A DNA stretch of 64,000 nt, from the NCBI GenBank assembly GCA_014218235.1, contig CM024766.1, positions 26,075,346-26,139,345 of the forward strand. Reading direction: 5' to 3'. This document shows, piece by piece, positions 54,365 to 64,000 of this stretch. A program made the translations under genes and the position numbers. The DNA is from Colocasia esculenta. Taxonomy: Eukaryota; Streptophyta; Magnoliopsida; Alismatales; Araceae. Position 1 is the stretch's first letter, and every line of letters begins with the position of its first letter. The notes beneath the pieces were generated by a model. It saw only the letters and a list, made by a program, of their open reading frames with translations, had not been told where the DNA came from and did no database searches.

Positions 54365-56295
54365 ACATCATTATCTTGATTATGACCAACAATTTGACTC
54401 TCAAATTCCATTTGAAACTTCTCAGTCCAATATGATTGTGGAGTTTTAATGAGTCAAATTAGGAAGAGATGGGTGCCACTGAAAATCAATCTATTGTCTT
54501 GGCCCAACTTGAAACTAACCATCAAGAAGACTCCATCCATAATGTCATATTTGAGAAAGCTCTAGTGAATTAGTTGAATTCAAGTTTGGGGGAGAAGAGA
54601 AAGAGTGTCAACCACTGTGGGGTGGTTCGAGTTTGATGTGACATTATTTCAAGTGGGTGACAAAGAAGAGATGAGTGTGGAGAAAGAGCTCGGTGTATGT
54701 CATCAATCATTCTTCTTGGGTAAGAGAAGGATTGGAAATTTTGCCTGAAGTCTACATGACTAGGTCTCTCTTGATGTCGAGAAAAACATAGAATCCTACC
54801 TCTTCCTGACCTTGGCAAATCCAACATGTTCATGGACATGCTACCACTAGCTGATGGTCAACTACACTTGAACCTTTTAAGCATCCTTGTTGAAAGTCAT
54901 ATCCATTTCATTCCAGATCATGCTACTATTTTTGACACAAGTCAGGCTGTGGAGTTCAAGCAATCCTCTGAGCATTCAACTCAATCTGACTGAAATCATA
55001 AAAGAGGATCTAAAAATGGAAGTTGTGGGTGAAAATGGTGAGATAATCAAGTCGCATTGATGCGTTCAAAACATACAAAGATCTTAAGTGTACAAATGAA
55101 AATTTCTTAATTGAAGATATGATCTTGAGTGCCTCAGTTTATCTCACTTACTGATCTACAAGGTACGTGTGGACCACTTGACCCACCATGGTTAATGATG
55201 CCTTACAAAGCAAGAATTTGGCGTCAATTGATTGGGGGTGTTACGTGAGGCTATTACCTCCGTGTGTCTGGCTGAAGACATTAAATTTAGCGCTTGTTGG
55301 GAAGCAACCCAATATTTTTGAAAAATTAATTTCTATTGATTTCGTTTTTATTTTGTGTCTTAGGTGTTTGTTGGCCACTATCCTTTGATAAAGCTAGTGT
55401 GCAACCACCCGCATGTGATCATCAGGTTTATCTCTCCTTTCTTAACTTACATTGGTTTTTTCTATTGTCATTATTTTTATGCCATTGAGGACAAATGTCA
55501 TTTAAGTTGGGGGGAGAGACAATTGTATTTCAAATTTTTGTCCCTAACATTGTGCTTCATGCTTCATATTTCATGCAAGAAATTTTTTTTGCTTCTAGCT
55601 TGACTCATAGTGTGCTTGTGAAGGTGGTGAGTTGAAGGGGTGAGTTAACTAGTTATATTTTTAGCATCTTCCTCAAAATACATTTGAAATTTTATCAACA
55701 CAGTAAAGTATTATTTTGAGCTATTCAAATGGATGATGAGAGTTTTACCGAACATTCAGGTTGATTGATTGATATTCTAACATTCCTATTGATGACCAAT
55801 CGTGGGGAAAAAGTTACCTGCCTACAAATAAATGTGAAAATGTGAAAGAAAAAAAAGAAACATGGAAAATGCCCCTGATCTTAGTAACCGGGCATGTGGC
55901 TCCTAAGGTAAGAGTTGAGGCTCGCGTCAAACGGTGAAGGAAAGTGCAGCACCATGTAAATGAAAAGAAAAAAAAAAGAGCATGAAAAAAAAGAATTAGG
56001 CAGAGTGAAAGCTACCTGTAATTCAAGGATCGAATTTAAGGAGTGTAGTTGATACCATCATTGAGTGATAAGTAAAAAGCCCATGCATCCTCTTATTAAT
56101 GCTCAAACATTATACAAAAAGTCATGAAATTTTGTGTGTATCTTGAGGAACTGTCTAATGAGATGAACTGACATATTTGCCTTGACACTCTCAATTGGAA
56201 CTTGAAATGCTTATGACCAAGCATTCTCATTCTTACTTTCTTGTCATGAAGTATGATGTTTTGAACTCTTGTTTGTCCCATTATTTACTTATGTG
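54365..56295 (+). other. 3' region of the GYF-carrying element
   Basis: Decayed frame remnants (LAQLETNHQEDSIHN near 54500) come first. Then there are PPT-like tracts AAGTTTGGGGGAG (54583) and AAGTTGGGGGGAGAG (55504), and the conserved motif TTAGCGCTTG-TTGGGAAGCAACCCAA (55282-55312). No pol or env domain is seen. Confidence 0.7.
55282..55312 (+). repeat. Conserved motif TTAGCGCTTG / TTGGG-AAGCAA-CCCAA
   Basis: A near-identical counterpart of 30266-30296 in the Athila element. The 5-bp stem is intact; the loop differs by one base. Confidence 0.85.
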
Positions 56296-56317
56296 CATTG
56301 CTAAGGGACTAGCAATG
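56296..56317 (+). repeat. Conserved hairpin CATTGCTA-AGGGAC-TAGCAATG before the PPT
   Basis: An 8-bp stem with loop AGGGAC. The core is identical to the Athila motif at 29251-29271 and sits in the same position relative to PPT and LTR. Confidence 0.85.
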
Positions 56318-56320
56318 AGT

Positions 56321-56332
56321 AAGTTGGGGGGT
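56321..56332 (+). promoter_or_regulatory. Polypurine tract of the GYF-carrying element
   Basis: AAGTTGGGGGGTG abuts the 3' LTR start TGATAATGG at 56334. Confidence 0.8.
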
Positions 56333-56333
56333 G

Positions 56334-57726
56334 TGATAATGGTGATGTTATTAATGATAATCATGTTATTTTATTATCTTATGGTCCTTAATTTTACACA
56401 AATTCATTATCACTATATTACAAAAATGATAATTGATTAATCTCTATTGTGTTGTATTTGCAGGATTAATGGGCCAAGAAATGAAGTGTCAAATGGGCCA
56501 ATAAATTTGATTAGAATAAGAGAGATAATGAGAGACTCTATTTTTTAAATATTCCATCTCTTTCTTTCTTTCAAAAACACTTTCTCATTTTTAAAATCTC
56601 TCTCCTATTTTCCAAAAATCTCTCTTTCCTTTAAACTATCCCCCTTCCTCTCTTTTCTCTAACACTTTATAAAACTCTCCCTCTCTCTCTCTCATTCCAT
56701 TATTCTCCCCCTCACTTTTCTCTCTCTCCCTCTTTCCAGCACCCTTCTTCCTCTTCCTCTTTCTCTTTCTCTCCTCTTTTTCTCTCTTCCCCTTCTCTTC
56801 CTCTCCCGGTCTCTCTCTCGCACAGAAGTAGCAAGCAGCAGCTGCCCAGGTCGCCTGCCCCAGCCACATGCGAAAGCACGCCACGCGCCTGCCAGGCCGC
56901 CCCTGCTCCCTGCGCGCGCCCCGCGCCGGCCGCACGCGCCGGCCGCTACCCCGCGCCCGCTCGCCCGCGCCCCCGCCTGTCCGCCTGGCCTTGCCCAAGC
57001 CGCCCCTGCCGCTGCCCGTCGCTGCCCCTACGTGCATGCATGCACGAGGCGCAGCGCTCCTCTCGCGTCGCTCCTCTCTCTCTCCTCTTGTGTCTCTCTC
57101 GCCTCTCTCCTCTCTCTCTCCTCTCGCTCTCGCCTCTCTCTTCTCTCTCCTCTCTATCGCGTTTCTCTCTTCTCTCTCTTCTCTATCTCTCTCACGTTTC
57201 TCTTCCCTCTCTCTCCATCTTGCGCTCTCTCTCCTCTCTCTCTCTCGTTTCTCTCATCTCTCCTCTCTCTTTCTCGTTTCTCTATTCTTCTCTCTATCCC
57301 CTCTCTCTCTTTCATCTCTCTCTTCTCTCTCTCATCTTTTGTTCTCTCTCTCTCGTTTCCTCTCTCCTTTTTCTCTCTATTTTCTATATTTTTTAGGGTT
57401 GTTGCTAATTTTTTCGTTTAGTATAAAATAATTTTTGTTGACCATTTTGTTTAGTGGAATGCAATTTCGGATCTTTGTCTCTAATCCACTCTTTATCTCT
57501 CTCTCTATTTACTTAGTTTAATTAGTTTAGTTTTATTTAGTGCAACTTAGTTTTAATATCACCACGATATTTTCTTAATTAAAAACTCAAGGTTTTCAAC
57601 TCTAAAATCTAGTTCTCCGTGGATTCGACTCGGTCTCACCACTTAACTACTGTTAAAATATTTAGTGTAGGCCGATACTTTTGAGATTGTTAGTCACGTG
57701 TTAAACGACGCATTCGTGGGCTATCA
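56334..57726 (+). mobile_element. 3' LTR of the GYF-carrying element
   Basis: 1393 bp, equal in length to the 5' LTR although many small differences occur in the CT- and GC-rich parts. The TATA box is at 56668-56674. Confidence 0.93.
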
Positions 57727-58061
57727 CCAGCCGAACAACTTCACACCCTGTTCGAACCGCGTCCTTTCGCTAGATGGGGCATCGACATCTTGGGCCCCTT
57801 CCCAGAAGCTCAAAGTCGAAAGAAGTTCCTCTTCGTTGCTATCGACTACTTTACTAATTGGATCGAAGCAGAGCCCGTTCCGCTATCACCAACCAAGCCG
57901 CGTGGAAGTTCATGTGGAAGAACATCCTCTGCTGACTCGGCGTCCCAAGGGTGATCACTTCCGACAACGGGAATCAGTTTGACAACACGTTCTTCAAAAA
58001 GAAGTGCTCTGAGCTCGGTATCTAACCACTTCACCTCAGTGGCGCATCCCCAAGCAAATGG
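57727..58061 (+). pseudogene. Tat integrase catalytic part, second fragment
   Basis: It resumes the frame cut at 51070: ARWGIDILGPFPEAQ (first catalytic Asp), DYFTNWIEAEPV, a frame change, then ITSDNGNQFDN (second catalytic Asp, at ~57953-57983). The segment ends AHPQANG at 58061, just before the catalytic Glu, where a Tekay-like LTR begins. The remainder of the Tat element lies beyond the window. Confidence 0.88.
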
Positions 58062-61008
58062 TGTAGCAACCTGGATTTTTGGAAAATAAAAAAATATATA
58101 ATTAATAAAAACAAAAGCAATTAGAAAATTAAATAAAAGAGAATAAAAAACTCATTAAATAAAAAGAAGTAATGGGCTTTGTTAAATGGACCATTAGAAA
58201 TTAGTGGGCCAAAATAGGGATTTTTATAGGAAGAATAATAGGAAAATACCTTAAATTCGTAATTGAATTATTACTTAATATATAAATGAGGTATTTAATG
58301 CATTAAAATGGAAGTTTGAGTTGGATTGGGATTCCTAAACCTACCCTAATGGGTTGGCCACAAATTTAGCTCCCATCCTAACCCAATTAGGAGTTCTCAT
58401 GCTTAGAAAGGGGAGAGGAAAGGAAATCCCGAAATTAATAGTAATTAGAGTCCTATTAGGAAATAGAAAGGGAGAGACATAAATACTCTCTTTAAACCCC
58501 CATGGCGGCCCTAGCTCATACCAAGACTTGTTCGACCAAGAGGAGAGGCCAAGGAGGAGGGGATTTCGTGGGAAGAAGCACTTCTCAAGCTCTCTCTCTC
58601 GTTCTTCAAGTTCTAGCCCTAGAAGAGGAAATCGTCCAAAGATAGGCATTCTCACGAGCATAAACTATGAAAATTCATCTGTAGGATGTTGCGTCCATCA
58701 GGAACAAAAGCCCTTTGGTTTCATAATTTTCCATCGAGCATATCTTTTGTTCTTGATTTTTCATGTTTTGCAACTTACATGACCCCAAACCCTTTTCAAA
58801 AATCTAGATCTCCATGTACCCTCCATCCCATGCCACGAAAATTTTACTGGAGAAGCAGATGGCTATTAGGGATCTTTTGCTCAGAAAGCCCTAATTTTCA
58901 TGCATCCTATCTTACAAATTAATTCTTGCATCTCAACTGTTCTCAGTATTCTATTCTCCATGTTTGATTTGATTAAAGCCTGTCAAAACCATGCTTGTTT
59001 TCCAATTCCTAATTACTGTAAGTACCCATGTGAGTCTAGATCAATTTCCAACTAGCTTCATAATTTTCCATCGCTTGTACAATTAGTTATGAATTTTTGA
59101 ACGTCCCTGTGTCAAAACATGGTAAGTTTGGACCAAGAACCAAGAACATGTCAGATCTCTGTCGGACTCAGGCCAAGGACCTGAGAACGCGACGGCCCGA
59201 TAGGCCGTGTTCTCAGCAGATCGCGATAAGAATCACCGCAACGATTTGATCGCGACAGGACCACCGTCGCGACCTGACCTTCTGGTCTGACAAACCTGTC
59301 GCCTTCTTCATATGAACCCATCGTGTTCTCTTCTTTTGCACTTACTGACCCATCGCGACCCGTTAACGACCCTGTCACGTTCTATGCAGGCCCTGTCGCG
59401 ACCCTTATAGGGACCTGTCGCGTTCTGCACTTTTTCATGAAACCCCCCTATTTTTGCAAGTCTTGTTTTTCTACAGTGATATCATGCTCTGTTAACCCTT
59501 TTGAACACAGTAAACGGAACTGTAAATATTGAACTTATTTTAATAAAATAAAAGCCATGCACATGACCCTTTCATACTCCATGATTCTCTATTCACATGC
59601 ACACACTTAGAACCATCCAAATATGGCTTAATTTGGCATGAAATTATTTCATAATGTATCTGGTATTTATGTAATTAAATTGCCATATTTTAATATACTT
59701 GTCCGTTTCTCGTGTTGTTTTGGGAATACCGTTATCGACGCTCCACTGTTCTAGAATTCTCTATAACATCGAGCACTTGTTTCTATATACACACTCTCTC
59801 TTGACTTAGACGAACTCTCCGTCGGATACTCCTTCTGCTGGACTAGCGAGTCTTTGTTCAAGGCCTCCGTAAGTCTCCTCTGTCCATGGATTCCCACATG
59901 GTCGACGAGCCGGTTGTACCCTAACACCTATTACACCCTTTAGGGATCAACATGATCCAAACGGCTATTAAAAGTTCGCTCTTATCTTAAATCACGTCGG
60001 ACCTCTGGACCTGTGCTAACTTGGCCAGTGGAAGAATCGTGAGTTCCACCTAACTGCCAACACCGAACGCGCGTATTGTGCAACTGTTACTATCGCTCGT
60101 TACTCGACATTTCATGTGCAATGTCCACTAGCTCTCATCTATACTCTACTCGCTCATCTATTCACGTTCACTCTACTATCTCATCTATTCATCTAGCACT
60201 TTCATCTATTCTTGGTACTCTATATTGGTCATTGACTGATTGTCTAAAGATAAACATATAACCAATGTCTGGCAATATATAAAGGGCCCGATCTGGTCCG
60301 GGATGTGCGCCTGAAAGTGCTAGTGCCCATGGGAGTTAAATGTTCAGAGTGTTTGGCATTACACTCGAGTGCTATCTATCTCGACTATCTATATGACAAT
60401 CAAAAAGTGCTATGTTCTCTCGTTGTCTATTGACAAAAGTGCTATACTATACCCTGTGCTATTGCTATACTTCGTGCTATTTGTGTTATGGCCATCTTGC
60501 TATTTGGTTATACTCGACACTTGTGCTATATTTGGAAAGTTGTGCTATTTCGTTCACCTGCTATCATGTTACTTGACTTTCTCGCTCTATCATTAGGTAC
60601 TCTGCATTTAATACCTTAATCATTTAAAGCCTGCTTGACTATTGAGATTTAAGTTCTACTGGACGTTATCGCTCACCCTGCGTTATTTGTCGTTGTGTTC
60701 TCAGGTGAGACCGAGGATGAACTATACACTCAAGAGGACGGGAACGACCAGGAGAGATGTCAAGAGTACCCTAGTGTCCTAGTGCTATGATAGAGTCTTA
60801 GTTTAGTCTTTTACTTTTATTTCAATGTAATTGGGCCCTATAGATTGGCTCTGCTATTAGTGGTTGTAACTAGACATTGAAAAGTTATTAATGAGAAGAA
60901 TTTTCTTTAGTATTAATCATTGTGTAATGGTTTGATGTCTAGTACTCGCTCTATACCTATTTATTTGCAACTGCCTCGCGTTCCGATATTCCGCGTCGGG
61001 GCGTGACA
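58062..61008 (+). mobile_element. 5' LTR of a Tekay/Del-like Ty3/gypsy element
   Basis: 2947 bp from TGTAGCAACCTGG to CGGGGCGTGACA, inserted in the Tat integrase after AATGG (58057-58061). It contains a dense CpG word cluster (59165-59430). Its 3' part matches the minus-strand LTR ending at 18531. A PBS follows, so this is the 5' LTR of an element that continues past the window. Confidence 0.9.
59165..59430. repeat. TCGCGAC/CGCGTTCT word cluster in the Tekay-like LTR
   Basis: It contains GAGAACGCGACGG, AGATCGCGATAAG, TGATCGCGACAGG, CCGTCGCGACCTG, CCATCGCGACCCG, CTGTCACGTTCTATG, CTGTCGCGACCC and CTGTCGCGTTCTG in 265 bases, the densest example in the window. Confidence 0.7.
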
Positions 61009-61014
61009 GTTTTA

Positions 61015-61026
61015 TGGTATCAGAGC
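61015..61026 (+). promoter_or_regulatory. Primer binding site, initiator tRNA-Met type (Tekay-like)
   Basis: TGGTATCAGAGC lies six bases after the LTR end. Confidence 0.95.
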
Positions 61027-61211
61027 CTAGGTTATTCTTAACTATAGGATGATCTAGGTTGACCAGCCTTGACTAGAGTGAATTATCCTACCTATGTGAG
61101 TTATGGTTAGAGCCGTGGGTAAATAGCTAAAATGAACTCACACACATACGAATTAAATTTCACATCAATATCATGACAATAAGTTTTTTTTGTAGGAACT
61201 AAGCAATCAAG

Positions 61212-62150
61212 ATGACGGCTGAACATGCTCAAATGAGGGGCATGAAACAGACCATTCAAGAACTTACTCGTGCGATTGTGCAAGCTACCCAAGGAGGTGG
61301 CAATCGTGGTGCAGGCGACCTGCATCGTAACTTTCGGAGTCTGAACCCACCTAGGTTCAGTGGATCCACGGATCTGGATAAAGCAGAACACTGGCTCAAA
61401 GAAACAGAAAGAATCTTCTGCATCATGCAATGCGCAGTGAGGGATAAGTTGCTGCTGGCCACATTCCAACTTGAAAAGGATGCCCGCACTTGGTGGGAGT
61501 CTGTTGAAGCGACTAGAGCTAATGGTCAGTTCACCTGGACCGAGTTTAAAGAAGCTTTTAATTCCAAATATTTCTCGGAGCGTGTCCAAGAAAGGAAGGC
61601 TGCAGAATTTGCTGCTCTTAAGCAGCGGAGCCTGACAGTGGCCGAATATGAAGCCCAGTTCTCTAGACTGGCAAGGTATGCTGAACACCTGATGAACACA
61701 GAGAGAATGAAGGCTAAGCGCTTCCTCAACGGCCTTAAGCCTCAGCATATTACCCAACTGGCACCTCTCGACATCTAGACCTACGCCGAGATGGTAAAAA
61801 AGGCTCAACTGCTGGAAGATGCTATGGACTTCACCGACCGTATCAAAGGGAAGTTCGTGAAAAGGTAAATGACCTCGGGTCAATCATATGCTAAGCCGAA
61901 CAATGGCAAGAAGGGTCCCTTCAACATCACGGAGGGACCCAGCTAAGAAAGGTAACTGCAAGCACTGTGACAAGCCAGGTCACATTGCGGATGAGTGCTG
62001 AAGGAAAGTCGACGCATGTCTGCACTGTGGAAGTCGCGAACACCGCATCCCCGAGTGCCCGCTACTGAAAGCATATGAGAGGCACCCTAATGCGCCTAAG
62101 AAACAGGGCAGGATGCAAGCCCTGCACAATGAAGAGCCCACTGAAGAGGT
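61212..62150 (+). pseudogene. Tekay/Del-like gag, broken
   Basis: The ATG at 61212 follows the PBS by ~190 bases. A 188-codon frame holds the retrotransposon gag core: LNPPRFSGSTDLDKAEHWL, RDKLLLATFQLEKDARTWW, FTWTEFKEAFNSKYF and MSVAEYE-like LTVAEYEAQFSRLARYAEHL. A TAG at 61776 interrupts it. After it come YAEMVKKAQLLEDAM and two zinc knuckles, CKHCDKPGHIADEC (61957-61999) and CLHCGSREHRIPEC (~62018-62060), separated by stops. Gag forms the particle and binds RNA. At least three stops make it non-functional as read. Confidence 0.9.
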
Positions 62151-62153
62151 GGC

Positions 62154-62600
62154 GTGGTAGATGGTACTCTACATGACTTCTCCTTATCAGCTTTTGTTTT
62201 ATTTGATACTGAAGCAAATCATTCATTTATATCTCAACACTTTGCTGATACCCTAACTGCAAAACCTATATCCATGGGTTGTGAGTTCTCTGTCACAACG
62301 CCACTAGGGGAAAAGGAGAAATTGAACAAATATTTTCCCTCTGTCGATGTAATGATCGGAGACCATAACCTAAAAGCCAACTTGGTGTGTATGCCCATGG
62401 AAGGCTATGATGTAATTTTGCGGGCAAGTGTCGACTGTAAGAAAGGGAAGGTTGCCTTTAGTGACTTTCCTAAATTGGCATTCTCTGGGATTAGACATAA
62501 GAGATGGATGTCTCTAATCTCCGCCATCAAAGCCCACAATATGATAAGGAAAGGTTGCATTGCTTTCCTTGCAGCCGTAGTAGTGGAAAAGAAGGGTTCT
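62154..62600 (+). pseudogene. Tekay/Del-like protease
   Basis: It reads FSLSAFVLFDTEANHSFIS. The catalytic triad normally D-S/T-G is DTE here (Gly to Glu), which should abolish activity. Then come SVTTPLGEKEKLNKYFPS and MPMEGYDVILRASVDCKKG, where the usual Asp of VILGMDWL is lost. The frame continues without a stop into RT up to 62900. The family call is firm, and the enzyme looks inactive. Confidence 0.88.
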
Positions 62601-63476
62601 AAGATAGAAGACATCCATATAGTCCAGGATTACCCCAATGTGTTTCCTGAAGATCTACCAGGGATTTTCCCGAAACGAGATGTCAACTTCGCTATAGAGT
62701 TGATCCCTGGAGCTGCCCCGGTATCGCATCAACCGTACCGGATGTCACCTGCCGAGCTAAAGGAGTTGAAGACGCAGCTGATGGAGCTATTAGAGAAGGG
62801 GTTCATTAGACCAAGTACTTCCCCGTGGGGAGTACCTATCCTATTCATCAAGAAGAAGGATGGATCGATGAGGCTATGCATCGAATCAGCTGACCATTAA
62901 GAATAAATACCCATTGCCCAGGGTCGATGAACTTTTCAACCAAATATTCAGAGCTCAATATTTCTCCAAGATCGATCTTCGATCTGGCTATCACCAAATG
63001 AGGATCAAGGATGACGATATCTTCAAAACAGCTTTCAGGAGTAGGTATGGACATTATGAATTCGTCGTTATGCCTTTTGGTCTAACCAATGCTCCTGCAG
63101 CCTTTATGCAACTCATGAACAGCATATATCGGTCATACCTTGACAAGTTCATGATCGTCTTCATCGACGATATCCTCATTTATTCAAAGACCAAAGAAGA
63201 GTATGAAGAACACCTGAAGATTGCATTGCAAGTCTTGCGAGACAACAAATTGTACGCAAAGCTTAGCAAGTGTGAATTCTGGCTCGAAGAAGTGTCCTTC
63301 TTGGGCCGTGTCATCTCAAAGGACGACATCTCAGTTGATCCCTCCAAAGTCGAAGTTGTACTAAATTGGGAGAGACCAACCAACGTCACCAAAATCAGAA
63401 GCTTCCTAGGACTCGTTGGCTACTACAGGCGGTTCATCAAGGATTTCTTCAAGATCGCCGTTCCTCTCACGTGATT
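62601..63476 (+). pseudogene. Tekay/Del-like reverse transcriptase
   Basis: It starts QDYPNVFPEDLPGIFPKRDV, then QPYRMSPAELKELK and PSTSPWGVPILFIKKKDGS. At ~62885 a small deletion removes the DYR-type segment after MRLCI and shifts the frame. It resumes NKYPLPRVDELFNQI (from ~62900), KIDLRSGYHQMRI, VMPFGLTNAPAAFM, the catalytic box VFIDDILIYS (FIDD at 63160-63171) and FLGLVGYYRRFIKDF, ending in TGA at 63472. It would synthesise cDNA. The second frame (62914-63474) retains the catalytic Asp pair. Confidence 0.92.
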
Positions 63477-64000
63477 AACACGAAAGGAGAATCCATACTC
63501 CTAGAGTAAAGAGTGTGAGAAAAGTTTTCAAACTCTTAAAGATTGCCTGACCTCAGCACATGTTCTCGCTCTGCCAATAGAGGGAGAAGGTTTCTCTGTC
63601 TACACCGATGCCTCAGGGATTGGGCTAGGGTGTGTACTGATGCAAAAGGAGAAAGTCATCGCCTACTCTTCTTGACAACTGAAGACTCATGAAGTCAACT
63701 ACCCCGTGCATGATCTGGAGTTGGCTGCCGTGGTCTTCACCTTGAAAATCTGGAGACATTACCTCTATGGGGAGAAGTTCACTGTCTACTCAGACCATAA
63801 AAGCCTAAAGTACTTATTCTCCCAGAAGGAACTCAACATGAGACAGAAAAGATGGTTAGAATACCTAAAAAACTTTGACTTCAACATCCAATACCATCCA
63901 AGCAAGGGAAACGCCATGGCTGATGCTCTTAGTAGAAAGCCGATGGCATCTGTTTCAAGTCTAGTCCTTGGCGAGATGCAACTACTAGAACAATTCGCAG
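63477..64000 (+). pseudogene. Tekay/Del-like RNase H, cut by window end
   Basis: It reads FQTLKDCLTSAHVLALP, then VYTDASGIGLGCVLMQ (catalytic Asp), a TGA inside IAYSS(stop)QL, and ELAAVVFTLKIWRHYLYG (catalytic Glu). VYSDHKSLKYLF (catalytic Asp) and GNAMADALSRKP follow. Integrase would come next, outside the window. Three in-frame stops are visible in ~520 bases. Confidence 0.9.

Larger units (their letters stand above)
51071..57726 (+). mobile_element. Non-autonomous Athila-like LTR element carrying a GYF-domain fragment
   Basis: A 6656-bp element is inserted in the Tat integrase. LTRs are 1393 bp each (51071-52463 and 56334-57726), starting TGATAATGG and ending GGGCTATCA. The flanks are CCAGT (51066-51070) and CCAGC (57727-57731). 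PBS, leader and 3' hairpin motifs match the Athila type, with a PPT at 56321-56332. No gag, protease, RT or integrase motif is visible in the 3.87-kb internal region. Instead it holds a decayed GYF-domain frame (53564-54364). It would depend on proteins supplied by Athila elements such as 26547-39784. Confidence 0.88.

Overview
The window is a nest of plant LTR retrotransposons from a large, repeat-rich flowering-plant genome. The lineages recognised are SIRE-like Ty1/copia and Athila-, Tat- and Tekay/Del-like Ty3/gypsy. Intact host genes, tRNA or rRNA genes, CRISPR arrays and bacterial-type operons were not seen. The only gene-like sequences that are not retrotransposon proteins are two decayed plant mobile domain (PMD) genes and a GYF-domain fragment carried inside a retrotransposon.

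Left part (1-18030): a cut gypsy LTR end (1-645) sits in the tail of a copia LTR (646-1517). Two adjacent minus-strand PMD pseudogenes follow (1560-3506 and 3922-5353), with recognisable introns. After a tandem duplication and a family of LTRs beginning TATAG(A/G)CAC comes a complete SIRE-type element (7415-16160, TSD GAGTT). It kept gag but lost all of pol, so it is a non-autonomous gag-only derivative.

Middle (18031-45020): fragments of a copia LTR and a chromovirus-like LTR on the minus strand, then a 3.26-kb solo LTR with a perfect CCCTC duplication (21013-24267). A plus-strand gypsy-type LTR (family C) is split by a solo copia LTR (24523-26217) and by a 13.2-kb Athila element on the minus strand (26547-39784). 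Family C then shows a PBS, an internal region of under 1 kb and a second LTR ending at 44452.

Right part (45021-64000): a Tat-lineage element on the plus strand. Its RNase H/integrase region has been rearranged into a ~0.77-kb inverted repeat (49275-50957). Its integrase is interrupted by a 6.66-kb non-autonomous element (51071-57726), then by a Tekay/Del-like element (58062 to beyond the window end).

The most interesting unit is the 51071-57726 element. It has two LTRs of equal length, a PBS and a PPT, but no pol. It carries a decayed GYF domain resembling plant GIGYF/EXA1 proteins. It shares a leader segment with a GNRA-capped hairpin and two 3' hairpin motifs with the full Athila element, which suggests mobilisation in trans by Athila proteins. 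Its LTR holds a long pyrimidine tract, a GC block and a palindrome built around the RY word CATGCATG. A CpG-rich word cluster (TCGCGAC / CGCGTTCT) recurs in several otherwise unrelated LTRs and next to both PMD genes. All family assignments come from motifs read by eye; no alignment or database search was run.
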